Assembly: GCA_947846985.1 (NCBI GenBank)
Contig: CANTUZ010000002.1
Span: 61,894,563 to 61,958,562 of the forward strand
Source: Fratercula arctica
Taxonomy: Eukaryota > Chordata > Aves > Charadriiformes > Alcidae
Direction of reading: 5' to 3'
Length of the DNA stretch: 64,000 nt
Positions 25,201-37,200 of the stretch are shown piece by piece. The translations under genes were made by a program, and so were the position numbers. The notes below the pieces were generated by a model. That model worked only from the letters and a program-made list of their open reading frames with translations, was not told where the DNA came from and did no database searches. The first letter of the stretch is position 1; the number at the start of each line of letters is the position of its first letter.

Positions 25201-27183
25201 GAGCCACCAAGCAGCCTACAAACAAGACAAAAATAGTATCTGCTGTGTTCTTTGAAAACTGATAATCAAATATTAAACTACAGTAGGCAGATATGAAATG
25301 GGTTATTACTGTACTAAGGGAAAAGAGAAAAATGATCAGTTAAATATACATTTTGATCAATGAATACACTTTTGAGTCTACAACTTCATGTGAAAACCTG
25401 TGTTCTTCTGTTTAAATACTAACAAAATACATGTATTTTGAGCTAGATGCCAGAGGATTACTAAAGCTGCTGTCATGCTAAATGTTCCTGTTTCCAAAGC
25501 CTTCTAAGAAAAAAATAATCCTTGTTCCCAAGTCCAATAAACTGTGTACAGATAGAATTTCTGTACATGCATTTCCAACAGAGCTCAGCATACTGTGCCA
25601 TACATTTACCAAAACGGTATTCAAACCATTTTAAATTAAGCCTTGTGTTAAATTCATATGCTATCAGTATGGCTTTCTCAGAATGGACATACATAAGTCC
25701 ACTATTTTTATCTTGTTTACTGCACTTGTAATACATTTACATGCCCCTGTGTGTGCAATGATTACAAGGACAACTTATGAGACTGAAAATTGTCACTTCA
25801 CAGAAAAGCAGATGCAATAAATAAAATTCTAGCATCGGTATCTATGATATTCTGCTTCCATTTAAATTTTCTGCAACCACGCAAATCTTGGGTGGTCATT
25901 ATCTAAGTGCTATGGTTATGTTCTTCTTACAATAATTCTAACATCTGCGTTCTTTACATTTTGTGTTAATAAAGTCATTGATATTCTAGTACCTAGAAGA
26001 AGTTTTCAATCATTTTATAAAAATGTGTCTCATGGACATATAAAATGCACATAACAATAAATGACTGTGTTTTAATCTTGCAAAGTTAGTATTAAGGGAT
26101 ATTTTAAAATATTTCTACAGCTTTGGTTAAAGTGTACTCATATTAATTTCTAGTGTAGTTCATCATGAAAGCTCTTCAGGATTAGAAACTGGTAAATTGT
26201 AAATAAGCCTATTAATAAAGTTCAAGTTGATTACAATAACAACATATAAGTATGAGGTAGGTGATATGCAAATATTAATGATTTATACTAGGTTGCACTT
26301 GTAATAGTTGAAAATATTGTTTTCAGTGATTTACAATTAAATCAATAAAATAAGAATTGTGCTTAGTATTGTGATGCCTAACTTGTAACTGATCTGTTAT
26401 ACTGGAAAATAAAATCCAAAATCAGGTGTCTAGATTCTCTACAAAATGCATAAGAACAGCTGTGAGTTAGAGAATGGGATTCACAAAGCCCAGTACGCTG
26501 AGTGCAAAGTCACTTAAGCTAACCCGCAAACTCAATCAACCACTCCGCCTTCATACATGCAGAACACACAGTCTTAAACCTTTATTTGAGATATGTGTTA
26601 AAATTATATCTACCCTAGCTCAAGAAAACAAACAGCCTCAAGAGAGCAACTGTGGTGCTCTTTCTTCAGTCCCATTTTACACCCAGTGTGCCACTGCTTA
26701 GCGTACCCAAATGAAATGTGATGCATATGCTCTAAAATACTTCTCCTGTCTTCTTGAATCTTCATTGGTCGTAAATATGTGAGAGTTACAGGGCTTTTAT
26801 AAACTGTCTTGTTACTGAAGCAATTCAAATTTGTATAAAATTATCATATATTTCTTAATCTATAAATTAATTATAGATTTAAATTATAGAATTAATTATA
26901 GAATTAAAAAGAATGCATGATCTAGCTACTAGCATATTCCCCTGGGAGTCTCAAGAGCCAGAGTTTCTTAGAGTAAAAATGGTACAGGGATCTCAAAACA
27001 AGAACTTTGATGTGTTTTTATGTATAGCAATTTGGTACCATCAGTGACCAATTTGGTGGTTTTCAATTTGCTCAGAGCTGGAATTGGAGTACCTAGATGA
27101 CTCAACTGGTTACAAATTAGGCATTTCCATTGTTTAATTGCAGCTGAACTGGGCAGATGAGGAATTATACTTAAAAGTGTTAT
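22269..27183. other. Long unique noncoding region
   Basis: AT-rich sequence without recognised genes. An A-run lies at about 23927-23949. An AT-only stretch with repeated AATTATAGAATTA-like motifs lies at about 26863-26908. Reading frames here, such as 22943-23215 (minus) and 24393-24686 (plus), match no family I know. Confidence 0.55.
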
Positions 27184-28100
27184 CTAGGAACCTAGTCCCT
27201 TGGAAGACAGAGGCCCTTGGCTTTGTCTAATGTAAAAGATATCTTTCTTATTACATACATTTCTAAAGTCTACTAATTCAAGCATCATTGTCCTGGTTCC
27301 GGCAGGGACAGGGTTAAGTATTCCATGCCATGTGAGCCACGCCCACCCTGAGATTAAAAGGAGGGAGGGGGCAGGCAGTCGGGTTTGGATCGGGCTGGCG
27401 CATCCCGGGTCCGGCGGGGAGCGGCGGTTCCATAATCGCGTTTGTATATTCATCTGTCCGTGTTATTGTTTTCTTGTTCCCTTTGCTGTTCTGTTAAACT
27501 GCCTTTGTCTCAACCCACGAGTTTTGCCTTTTTCTTCTGATCCTTCCTGTACCGGGAAGCGCTGAGCGAGCGACACGTGGTTCTTTGTTGCCGTCTGAGG
27601 CCAAACCACGACAATCATTTAAACTTACTATATCTTCACAAATAAAATCAACCAGACAGGCTGCTAATTCTGAATTAATATCTTCTTGGTTATATCTTCT
27701 TGTGAGAACAATCCCTTGCATGACTTTTTCCCATTCTCCCAAACAAATCTGAGCTATCATTTGGCAGATAGGAAATATTCCTTATGGACAGTTTGGATAT
27801 AGCCAGCCTGTTTTGGAAGCTAAGAGTTCTTATAATATGGGCATAGGCCTTAATGTCAGAAAACAGTCTACAGATCTTTAATTTGCTAGTATAAACATAG
27901 CCAATGAATCCAAATGAGTTATATAGATTAAATGCAGATTGAGTTACAGGATTAGTTTCATGGCATTGTGGCCTTGCCTTTGATATATGCAGACCACAAT
28001 GCTGCAACAGACCTTTGTTGTATAGCAGCTGTTACAAGTTCCGGCAGCCCTCCCAGATCTTTGGTCCACATTCCCTTCTCTTCTTTGCACCACACCTTTT
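27184..28100 (-). pseudogene. Degraded unidentified coding-like remnant split by an LTR
   Basis: On the minus strand, several adjoining segments look protein-like but lie in different frames. One is at about 28045-27957 (contains LPELVTAAIQQR, ends in TGA), a second at about 28007-27690 (contains NSFGFIGYVYTSKLK), a third at about 27760-27619 (contains ELAACLVDFICEDI), and a fourth beyond the inserted LTR at about 27288-27184. Between them are frameshifts and stops. The hydrophobic-polar spacing looks more protein-like than the surrounding DNA. I do not recognise the family securely. A nucleoprotein-like virus insertion (mononegavirus or bornavirus type) is one guess, a retroviral or host pseudogene another. 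The LTR at 27289-27613 entered this sequence later. Confidence 0.3.
27289..27613 (+). mobile_element. Solo LTR, ERV family A (young subfamily)
   Basis: A 325-bp LTR, TGTCCTGGTTCCGG...CCACGACA, with a perfect 5-bp target duplication ATCAT (27284-27288 and 27614-27618). It keeps many CpG dinucleotides (for example CGCTGAGCGAGCGACACGTGG, reading to about 27580) and closely resembles the copy at 6052-6377. It lacks the roughly 30-bp U3 insert found in the provirus LTRs. A TTAAAAG TATA-like box lies at 27354-27360, preceded by a CCACGCCCACC GC-box-like element. It is a solo LTR, with no internal sequence on either side. Confidence 0.93.
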
Positions 28101-30273
28101 GCTTTTAATTCTTCATGTTGTATGTACTATCTGCAGATTTATCGTAGAAGGAATGGCTAGCAGTTGAATTTTCCAGACCAGAATTAGGTCTACAAGGTCA
28201 GTGCTGCAGGTGTACAGTGGAAGTATAAAAGGGTCAACATGAGTAAACTGATTAACTAGTCTAAAGTACTACGAGAAATCAATAACCATAACAAGGCACA
28301 AAAATACAATCTTCCCAAAATGAAGAAACTGAGAACTGATGTGCAGTCCCACTTCTAAAAATTACTCTCTCATATAACACCAATTCTTGTCCCCTTTGCA
28401 GTGGTCTTGTGACCTCATTTTTATCATGGCTAGTTGAAAAAATTGTGATGAATTTTCTAGTTTTGCTGATGTTACCAAAATTTCCTGATAGGCCAATATG
28501 ACACCATACACAAAACCAGATTCTTATAACACAAAACCACTCCGCCTTGGAAGATCCTTTATTATAGTGTTTTTTCCTGACAGTTTCAGTATTTATAATG
28601 TCGCACTGAAATGCGGTGATTTTCTTTACATTGTAATCTCTATTGTTTAGACATCAGTTTTCCATATGCATTGCAGTAGTACTGCAAAGACAGGTATATA
28701 TCCGTTCTCTACAGAGAGAAATGGTCAAGGTCTATGTCTATACTTATGAATAGTATTCTGGACAAAAGTACTGTTCCTGAATCTTTGCCAAAATCTACTA
28801 TAAGTGGTGCTCACAAATGTAAAGTTTAAGACGCGAAAGTTATTTTCTCTAATTGGTTATTGTTAGTTAACTGCATGGCCATCTGTGTTGAAGCGTATGT
28901 ATATTAGTAAGGTTTTTTTCTACAGCTTTGTAGATCTCTTTTGAAAAATGTATTTTTTCAGCACATTTTTAATGTTATAATATTCTAGAACTATATCAAG
29001 ACTGTTTAAATCACATTTTCACAGGAGAGAACATGATGGTAGGAAAAATGAGCACTAAAATGATGTAATTAGGCAGTATTCATGTAAAGTAATTATGTGT
29101 TTAAATCAGCAGGTATAAATTACATTTCTACTTTTAATTTATCTAGTGATTTAATTAGGTTCCTAATATTAGGTATCTAACCAAACACAGTGGGAAAAGG
29201 AACATCTTTTAAAAATTGTGAATTCTGTAAGGTAGGTGCCTTATCAATTATAATACCTGAATAAATCACAGAGGAGCAAATCAGCATTTTCATTTTCTAC
29301 CACCATGAGCTAACTAAATTAACCTAGCACATATATTGTTGTGAGTACAAGCAATCCACAGGTCAAAGCTGCAGCTCTGAGGAATTCTTCTGGATAAATA
29401 GACTACAGTCAGGCCAAGCTGCTAGGTTTGCACACAGTGTACAGTTAACTGAGAAAAAAGATGGCAGATTTCAAAGATTCAGAGTACTTCATTTTACACA
29501 GATTATGAGGATTACTGACAAAGGGTTATGTGTTGGTATTTATTAAATGTATTGAGACAGTTTTCTTCTCTTAATAACCTTGCAGAAGGTCAGAAAAATT
29601 GACCTGTAAGCTGCATCATTTGATTGCAGTGAGGTGAGGACACCTAAGACCTTTGTGAACCTGGAGCTGCTGTTCTGATTTACTCAGAGACTGATGGCAA
29701 AAGCTAGAGGCAAGTGAAAGTCAAAATTTCCAATAATTATTTTAGTCCAAAATCAAAACCAAAAGTCAAAAGATCTCATAAATCAGAAACCATTATTTCA
29801 GGAATGTAAAAGTAAAATAACACTACAAAGGATTTCAAATTCATACTAAATGAAATACTGTAAAAAAGCTTCAGAAACATTTGCTGTGAAAAATACGTCA
29901 GATGGGCATTGTCTGATGAAAACCTGTTAGGAAATGCTTCACCAGCCCTATCAGAAATTAAATAGCATTTTAATTTAGCTATTTTTTCTTAGCTCTTATT
30001 TTCTACTTTTGATAGATCACCAGTGAATGGCTATGTTTTAATTTCAATTAACACTCATGGGACCTTCATAAACGTGTAGACTGTTTAAAAGTACAAACAG
30101 AGAAAAAAAGGGAAGGTATGCAACTTAACAGTTTTCAATTTTTCTTTATCATTCTTGATTATTATAAGCTCATCTACTGTTTTTTGTTGTACCAGGTGCA
30201 GCTGCCCAGGTGTTGGCAGGGGTCTGCAGGGGTTACTTTTAGGTTTTGCCTTTGTTTCTCATCATCTATTTTA
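28101..30273. other. Unique noncoding DNA
   Basis: AT-rich sequence before the LINE cluster. No gene or repeat recognised. Confidence 0.55.
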
Positions 30274-30329
30274 ATAGAATCATAGAATCATAGAACGTGT
30301 TGGGTTGGAAGGGACCTTTAAAGGTCATC
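30274..30329 (-). mobile_element. 3' end of the older CR1 (left part of a split copy)
   Basis: A 56-bp reverse-oriented CR1 tail: reversed octamers (ATAGAATCATAGAATCATAG), then TTGGGTTGGAAGGGACC and AAAGGTCATC. Its continuation, ATCTAGTCCAACCCCCC, lies 2.7 kb away at 33074, so the two pieces were contiguous until a younger CR1 landed between them. The shared ATC (30327-30329 and 33074-33076) fits a 3-bp target duplication. Confidence 0.9.
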
Positions 30330-32986
30330 ACAACTCGCATGACTGGAATGCTGTCATGGGTGGCTATGTCCTTTTCAGGAAAGACAGACCAGCAAGGCGG
30401 GGAGGTGGAATTGCACTCTATGTGAGAGAGCATTTGGAATGCATTGAGCTCTCACTAGGGGCGGATGAAGAGCGGGTCGAGAGCTTATGGGTGAGGATTA
30501 AGGGACAGGAAAATATGAGGGACACTGTTGTGGGTGTTTATTACAGGCCACCTGATCAGGATGGGGAAACTGATGAGGCTTTTTACAGACAACTGAAGGT
30601 AGCTTCGCAATCGCAGGCCCTGGTTCTCATGGGGGACTTCAATCACCCTGATATCTGCTGGGAAGACCACACAGCCAGGCATGGGCAGTCCAGGAGGCTC
30701 CTCCAGTGCATTGATGACAACTTTTTGACACAGGTGGTACAGGAGCCAACAAGGAGAGGAGCACTTCTAGACCTGGTACTGACAAACACAGAGGGATTGG
30801 TGGAGGACATTAAGGTTGGGGGCACCCTAGGTTGTAGTGATCATGAAATGATTGAGTTCAGGATCATGGGCACTATCCACAAAACAACAAGAAGTAAAAT
30901 TACAACCTTGGATTTCAGGAGGGCTAACTTTGGCCTCTTCAAGAAACTGCTTGGAGAGATCCCGTGGGCTAGGGCTATGGAAGGCAAAGGGGCTCAAGAA
31001 AGCTGGTTGATATTCAAAGACCACTTCCTCCAAGCTCAGGATCGGTGCATCCCTAAGAGAAAGAAATCGGCCAAGGGACGCAGGAGACCTGCATGGTTAA
31101 GCAGGGAGCTTCAGAAAAAGCTCAAGTGGAAGAAGGAAGTTTATAATAAGTGGAAGAAGGGACTGACCCCTTGGGAGGATTACAAGAATGCCACCAGAGC
31201 GTGCAGGGATGAAACAAGGAAAGCCAAGGCCGCCTTGGAATTAGACCTGGCTAGGGACGTCAAGCACAACAAAAAGAGCTTCTACAAGTATATTGGAAGC
31301 AAAAGGAAGACCAGAGAAGTTGTGGGCCCACTGTTGAATGAGACAGGAGTCATGGTGACGGAGGATGCGGAGAAGGCAGAGTTACTGAATGCCTTCTTTG
31401 CTTCGGTCTTTTCTGCTCGGCCCAGCCCTCAGAAGTCCCAGGCATTGAATAAAGTAACAGGGAAAGAAGAAGACTTCCCTTGGGTTGAGGAGGAGCGAGT
31501 GAGGGATCAATTAGATCATTTAGATATTCACAAGTCCATGGGCCCCGATGGGATGCACCCGAGAGTGCTGAGGGAGCTGGCAGAAGTCATTGCTGAGCCG
31601 CTCTCCATCATCTTTGAAAGGTCCTGGAGAACAGGCGAGGTGCCTGAGGACTGGAGGAAAGCTAATGTCACTCCAGTCTTCAAAAAAGGCAAGAAGGAGG
31701 AGCCGGGGAACTACAGGCCGGTCAGCCTCACCTCCATCCCTGGAAAGATGATGGAACAGCTTGTTCTGGGCGTCATCTCAAGGCACGTGGAGGAAAAGAA
31801 AGCTATCAGAAGTACTCAGCATGGATTCACCAAGGGGAAATCATGTCTGACTAATCTGATAGCCTTCTACGATGGCATGACTGGATGGATAGATGAGGGG
31901 AGGGCGGTAGATGTGGTCTATCTTGACTTAAGCAAAGCGTTTGACACGGTCTCCCACAGCATCCTCATAGGGAAGCTTAGGAAGTGTGGGTTAGATGAAT
32001 GGACAGTAAGGTGGATAGAAAACTGGTTGAAAGATAGAGCTCAGAGGGTTGTGATTAGGGGCACAGAATCTAGTTGGAGACCAGTGACGAGTGGTGTTCC
32101 CCAGGGGTCAGTACTGGGTCCAGTCCTCTTCAGTATATTCATCAATGACCTGGATGAGGGGATAGAGTGCACCCTCAGCAAGTTTGCTGATGACACAAAG
32201 CTGGGGGGGGCGGCTGACACACCGGAGGGCTGTGCTGCCATACAGAGAGACCTGGACAGGTTGGAGATCTGGGCAGAGAGAAACCTTATGAAATTCAACA
32301 AGGGCAAGTGTAGGGTGCTGCACCTGGGGAGGAACAACCCCATGCACCAGTACAGGTTGGGGGCTGACCTGCTGGAGAGCAGCTCTGTGGAAAGAGATCT
32401 GGGAGTCCTGGTGGACAACAGGATGACCATGAGCCAGCAATGTGCCCTTGTGGCCAAGAAGGCCAATGGCATCCTGGGGTGCATCAAAAAGAGTGTGGCC
32501 AGCAGGTCAAGGGAGGTCATCCTCCCCCTCTACTCTGCATTGGTGAGGCCACATCTGGAGTACTGTGTCCAGTTCTGGGCTCCCCGGTTCCAGAAGGACA
32601 GGGAACTGCTGGAAAGGGTGCAGCAGAGGGCTACCAAGATGATTAGGGGACTGGAACACCTCTCTTATGAGGAAAGGCTGAGGGATTTGGGTCTCTTCAG
32701 TCTGGAAAAAAGACGGCTGAGGGGGGATCTTATCAACACTTATAAATACTTAAAGGGTGGGTGTCAGGAGGATGGGACCAGGCTCTTTTCAGTAGTGCCC
32801 GGGGACAGGACAAGAGGCAATGGGCACAAACTTGAGCACAAGAAGTTCCACCTAAACATGAGGAGGAACTTCTTTACCCTGAGGGTGGCAGAGCACTGGA
32901 ACAGGCTGCCCAGAGAGGTGGTGGAGTCTCCATCTCTGGAGACATTCAAAACCCGCCTGGACGTGTTCCTGTGTAACCTGCTCTAG
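30305..32986 (+). CDS. CR1 ORF2 protein, 5'-truncated (endonuclease/reverse transcriptase)
   Basis: ORF2 of CR1 encodes the AP-type endonuclease that nicks the target and the reverse transcriptase that copies the LINE RNA there. The 893-codon frame runs without a stop. Roughly its first nine residues come from antisense sequence of the older CR1, so the ATG at 30305 is accidental; CR1-derived coding starts at about 30332. Seen in the protein: endonuclease motifs GDFN (about residue 110) and SDH (178-180); RT motif [10 protein letters not shown] (about 539-547); [10 protein letters not shown] (597-606); FADD (627-630); and a C-terminal HLEYCVQFW block. The start of the endonuclease, with its catalytic Asn and Glu, is missing, so nicking should fail, although the RT core looks intact. 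Expression is unknown; no promoter of its own is visible. Confidence 0.9.
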   Translation: MEGTFKGHHNSHDWNAVMGGYVLFRKDRPARRGGGIALYVREHLECIELSLGADEERVESLWVRIKGQENMRDTVVGVYYRPPDQDGETDEAFYRQLKVASQSQALVLMGDFNHPDICWEDHTARHGQSRRLLQCIDDNFLTQVVQEPTRRGALLDLVLTNTEGLVEDIKVGGTLGCSDHEMIEFRIMGTIHKTTRSKITTLDFRRANFGLFKKLLGEIPWARAMEGKGAQESWLIFKDHFLQAQDRCIPKRKKSAKGRRRPAWLSRELQKKLKWKKEVYNKWKKGLTPWEDYKNATRACRDETRKAKAALELDLARDVKHNKKSFYKYIGSKRKTREVVGPLLNETGVMVTEDAEKAELLNAFFASVFSARPSPQKSQALNKVTGKEEDFPWVEEERVRDQLDHLDIHKSMGPDGMHPRVLRELAEVIAEPLSIIFERSWRTGEVPEDWRKANVTPVFKKGKKEEPGNYRPVSLTSIPGKMMEQLVLGVISRHVEEKKAIRSTQHGFTKGKSCLTNLIAFYDGMTGWIDEGRAVDVVYLDLSKAFDTVSHSILIGKLRKCGLDEWTVRWIENWLKDRAQRVVIRGTESSWRPVTSGVPQGSVLGPVLFSIFINDLDEGIECTLSKFADDTKLGGAADTPEGCAAIQRDLDRLEIWAERNLMKFNKGKCRVLHLGRNNPMHQYRLGADLLESSSVERDLGVLVDNRMTMSQQCALVAKKANGILGCIKKSVASRSREVILPLYSALVRPHLEYCVQFWAPRFQKDRELLERVQQRATKMIRGLEHLSYEERLRDLGLFSLEKRRLRGDLINTYKYLKGGCQEDGTRLFSVVPGDRTRGNGHKLEHKKFHLNMRRNFFTLRVAEHWNRLPREVVESPSLETFKTRLDVFLCNLL

Positions 32987-33073
32987 GTGATCCTGCTCTG
33001 GCAGGGGGGTTGGACTAGATGATCTCCAGAGGTCCCTTCCAACCCTATGGTTCTATGATTCTATGATTCTATG
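30330..33073 (+). mobile_element. Younger CR1 LINE inserted in an older CR1
   Basis: A 2.74-kb CR1, 5'-truncated inside the endonuclease domain, with the rest of ORF2 uninterrupted, a short 3' UTR (GCAGGGGGGTTGGACTAGATGA at about 33001-33022), and a terminal run ATTCTATG repeated about three times up to 33073. It lies within, and antisense to, an older CR1. It is the best-preserved LINE in the window and presumably the most recent. Lacking ORF1, the 5' UTR and the N-terminal endonuclease, it could not move on its own. Confidence 0.95.
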
Positions 33074-33115
33074 ATCTAGTCCAACCCCCCCTGCAGTAAG
33101 CAGGAACATCTTTAA

Positions 33116-35870
33116 CTAGATCAGATTTCTCAGTGCCTCATCAAGCCTGACCTTGAACATCTCCAGGGATGGGGCCTCCACCACCTCTCTGGAAAACCTG
33201 TTCCAGTGTCTAACCACCCTCATTGTAAAGAATTTCCTCCTAATCTCTATTCTAAACCTACCCTGCTCTAGTTTAAAACCATTGCCCCTTGTCCTGTTGC
33301 TACATGCCCTTGCAAACGGTCCCTCCCCAGCTTTCTTGTAGGCTCCCTTCAGGCACTGGAACGCCGCTATAAGGTCTCCCTGGAGCCTTCTCTTCTCCAG
33401 GCTGAACAACCCCAACTCTCTCAGCCTGTCCTCATAGGAGAGGTGCTCCAGCCCTCTGATCATCTTAGTGGCCCTCCTCTGGACCTGCTTCAACAGGTCT
33501 GCCTCCTTCTCATGCTGAGGGCTCCAGAGCTGGACACAGTACTCCAGGTGGGGTCTCACGAGAGCAGAGTAGAGGGAGAGAATCACCTCTCTTGATCTGC
33601 TGGCCACGGTTCGTCTGATGCAACACAGGATGAAATTGGCCTTCTGGGCTGCAAGCGCGCATTGTTGGCTCATGTCCAGCTTTTCATCCACCAGTACCCC
33701 CAAGTCCTTTTCCACAGGGCTGCTCTCTATCACGTCATTCCCCAGCCTCTATTGATAATGAGGATTGTCCCTACCCAAGTGCAGGACCTTGCACTTGTCC
33801 TTGTTGAACTTCATGAGGTTTGCTCAGGCCGACCTCTCTAGCTCATCCAGGTCCCTCTGGATGACATGCTGTCCCTCTGGCCTGTCGACCGCACCGCTCA
33901 GCTTGGTGTCATCTGCAAGCTTGCTGAGGGTGCACTTGATCCCACTGTCTAAATCATTGATGAAGATATTGAACAGCACTGGTCCCAGTATGGATCCCTG
34001 AGGGACACCAATTGTCACCCATCTCCATCTGGACATTGAACCATTGACCACTACACTCTGGATGCGACCATCCAGCCAGTTCCTTATCCACCAAATAGTC
34101 TACCCATCACATCCGTATCCCGTATCTGCAGAAATCCAGATGGATGATATCTCTTGCTCTTCCCTGGTCCACTGATGCAGTCACTCCAATGTAGAAAGCC
34201 ACTAGGCTGGTCAGGAAGGACTTGCCCCTGATGAAGCCATGCTGGCTGTCTCGGGTCACCTCCCTGTCCTCCATGTGCCTTAGCATAGCTTCTAGGAGGA
34301 TCTGTTCTATGATCTTCCCAGGCACAGAGGTGACGCTAACAGGTCAGTAGTTCCCAGGGTCCTCCTTTCTACCCTTTTTAAAAATGGGTGCAATGTTTCC
34401 CTTCTTCCAGTCACCAGGGACTTCACCTGACTGACGTGACTTTTCAAATATCATGGAGAGTGGCTTGGCAACTACATCAGCGAATTCCCTCAGGACCTGG
34501 GGTGCATCTTATCAGGTCCCATAGACTTGTGTATCTTCAGGTTCCTCAGATGGTCACAAACCTCGTCTTTACTTATAGTGGGAGGGACTTTGTCCCCCAG
34601 GTCCTCATCCTGCGATCCTTCAACTTGGGAGGCATGAGGAGAGAGGCTGGCAGTGAAGACCGAGGCAAAAAAGTTGTTGAGAATCTCAGCCTTCTCCTTG
34701 CCCATTGTTACCAGTTTGCCATTCTTGGTCATCAGGGAGGGTACGCTTTCTTTGACCTTCCTTTTCTGTTTGACATACCTGTAGAAGCCCTTCTTGTTAT
34801 TCTTAGCATCCCTTGCCAAGTTCAGCTCCAGCCACGCCTTGGCCTTCCTGACCTCATCCCTACATAACCAGGCAGTGTCCCCATACTCTTTCCAGGATAC
34901 CTGATCCTGCTTGAACTGCCTGTGCAGTTCCTTCTTGCCTTTTAGTTTGACCAGCAGGTCACAGCTCAGCCATACTGGTCTCTTCCCTTTCTTGCTTGAT
35001 TTCTTATCCTTGGGGATCAAGAGCTCTTGTGCTCTATGGAAAGCATCCTTGAAGATCTGCCAGCTCTGTTCTGCCCCCTTGTCCCTGAGTACAGTTTCCA
35101 GGAGGTCTTAATGACTAACTCCTTGAAGAGTCGGAGGTTTGCTTTCCTAAAATTCAGGGTCCTGATTATGGTCCTTGTCTGACATGTATCCCTTAGGACT
35201 GTGAACTCCACCAGTGCATGGTCACTGCAACCCAGGCTGCCTCCAGTATTGACATCCCCGATAAGCTCACTTCCATTGGCAACTATGAGATCGAGTATTA
35301 CATCCCCTTGGGTAGGGCTGTCTATTTCCTGTCTTAGGAAGTTATCGTTGAGGCACTCCAGGAACCTCCTGGGTTGTTTACAGCTCACCCGGTTACTTTT
35401 CCAGCAGATGTCGGGGTGGTTGAAATCCCCCAGCAGGACAAGAGCCTTCAAGCGTGATGGAGTAGCTGTAGCTACTGTAGCTACAGCTAACTGTAGATAC
35501 AGTAGCTGGAGTAAGAAGGCTTCATCAGTAGGCTCCCCTTGATCAGGCAGCCTGCAATAGGCACCAGCCAGGCAACCCTTGTTGCCTCAGTCTCTAATTT
35601 CTACCCATAAGTTTTCAGCTTCCTCTTGGCTATTCTTTAGGGACATCTCTTCACACTCCATCCATTCCTTAAGATAGAGGGCAACACCTGCACCCCTCCT
35701 TCCTCACCTGTCCCTTCTGAACAGCCTGTAGCCATAGATAGCCACGCTCCAGTCGTAGAATTTGTCCCACCAGGTTTCAGTAATGGCCACTATGTCCTAG
35801 ATTTCCAGCAGCATAGTAGCTTCCAGCTCCTCCTGTTTGTTGCCCATGCTGCGTGCGTTTGTGTAGAGGC
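33116..35870 (-). pseudogene. CR1 ORF2 pseudogene of the older CR1
   Basis: The endonuclease/RT gene of the minus-strand CR1, broken by several frameshifts and stops. The endonuclease start (LKCLYTNARSMGNKQEEL, 35870 downward) keeps the catalytic Asn region. [10 protein letters not shown] lies at about 35430-35400, preceded by a local insertion with an inverted repeat (35463-35489). The thumb/linker region lies at 34490-35020. The RT is in pieces at 34107-34325 (QHGF) and 33824-34051 ([16 protein letters not shown]; the FADD box reads LADD). The last 205 codons (33733-33116, starting [14 protein letters not shown]) are still open. One interruption, at about 34347, is a TGA also present in the CR1 at 4391-5270. 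It is not functional. Confidence 0.9.
35463..35489. repeat. Perfect 12-bp inverted repeat within a CR1
   Basis: TAGCTGTAGCTA (35463-35474), a 3-nt loop CTG, then TAGCTACAGCTA (35478-35489). It sits in a local insertion of about 13 codons in ORF2 of the older CR1, between the DEAF and GDFN motifs, relative to the two other CR1 copies with this region. Confidence 0.9.
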
Positions 35871-37200
35871 ACTTCAGCTGGGCTGTTGGCTGTGTTGCCT
35901 TCTTAGAGGAGCATCCCTTGGGGTGTTTCATGGGTGTTTCCCTGTTGACTCTGACTTCCTCAGGAGCCCCTGGCTCATCTCCGTAAGACTTTGACTGTGA
36001 TGCAGCGTCCCCAGCATACCTTGGGGCAACAGGTCGAAGGCCCTTACTAGCGCTCCGTCCCTCTAACCCTGACATGTTATCCCACAACTTGTCACAAACA
36101 AGCCTGATATTATTATCCCACTCCTCCTTCACATCTAGTTTAAAGCCCTGTCAATCAGCCCTGCAATCTCTTGGGCAAAGACCCTCTTCCCCCTTTGATA
36201 AAATTGTCTCCCATTTGATGCCAGCAAGCCTGGTGCCATGTGGACATCCCATTGTCAAAAAACCCGAAATTGTGACAGCCACAGTAGCCTTGGAGCCATG
36301 TGTAAATAGACTGGATCTGTCTGTTCCTTCCAGTGCCACTGCCTGCAACTGGAAGGAGTGAGGAAAAAATAATCTGTGCCCCAGACTCACTCACCAGCCT
36401 TTCCAGGGCCCTGAAGTCCCCTTTGATTGCTCTTGGTCTATGAGTCACAGCTTCCTCTCCACCTACATGGAAGATCAGCAATGGGTAATAGTCTGAGGAC
36501 TGTATCAAGCTAGGAAGTTTCCTGGTGATGTTCTTAACCCGGGCTCCAGGAAGACTGCAGACTTTCCTATGAGGAAGTGTCTACCCGGCATATTGGACTC
36601 TCTGTTCCCCTCAGGAGGAAGTCACCAACGACTATAACCCTTCTTTTCTTCCTTGTGGATGTGGTCGTGATACAGGCGGTATGACTTTCTGACTGTGAAG
36701 ATGTATCTGGTGTAGATTGCCCATCATTCACATCCTCATTTGACTGACCTTCCTCAACCAGAACCTCATACTTCTGTTGTTCAGAGGTACCAGGGGGGCG
36801 AGGTGGGCAAGGAGGGAGTTCGCCCACTGCCCCGACTGTGAACTTGCCTCCATTCACTCCTTTCATTTAGGCTTCTGCCTTCTGCCTGATGGGGCAAGAT
36901 ACAGGGGCCCCTTGATCCCAGTTACTTTCTGATAGGTGCTCCTGTTTCTCTTTCAAGGAGGGCAGAGCCTGGCTCCACCAGTCTGTTTCTTGTTCAGCCT
37001 CCCTAATGCTCCTTAACCTTTCAACGTCCTCTCTCAGCTCTGCCACCAGGCTGAGCAGATCGTTCACCTGTTCTCAACGCACACAAAAGTTCTCACAGCT
37101 GCCCCCGTTACCAGTGAAAGGCTCTGGCAGTCCCTGGAGCCTGTGACCTGGACAGCTGTATGTTTCTGTGGGAGCTCTGTCTGGGTTCCCACATCCATTC
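35797..37200 (-). pseudogene. CR1 ORF1 pseudogene (esterase-type) of the older CR1
   Basis: ORF1 of CR1 encodes an RNA-binding, particle-forming protein with an esterase-like domain. Reading down the minus strand: a coiled-coil-like stretch at 37067-36990 (NDLLSLVAELREDVERLR); an acidic/serine linker; the esterase nucleophile motif at about 36610-36580, here VVGDFLLRGTE where the family usually has GDSLLRG, so the nucleophile Ser is Phe; then the rest of the esterase fold at 36508-36155, including DYYPLLIFHVG and NFGFFDNG. Frames change at about 36560 and again near 36150. A final piece (36132-35797) runs into the ORF2 start. It is dead. Confidence 0.85.

Noticed and set aside
32041..32520. 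159-codon minus-strand frame in the CR1 RT region
   Set aside because: Antisense shadow of a well-supported ORF2.
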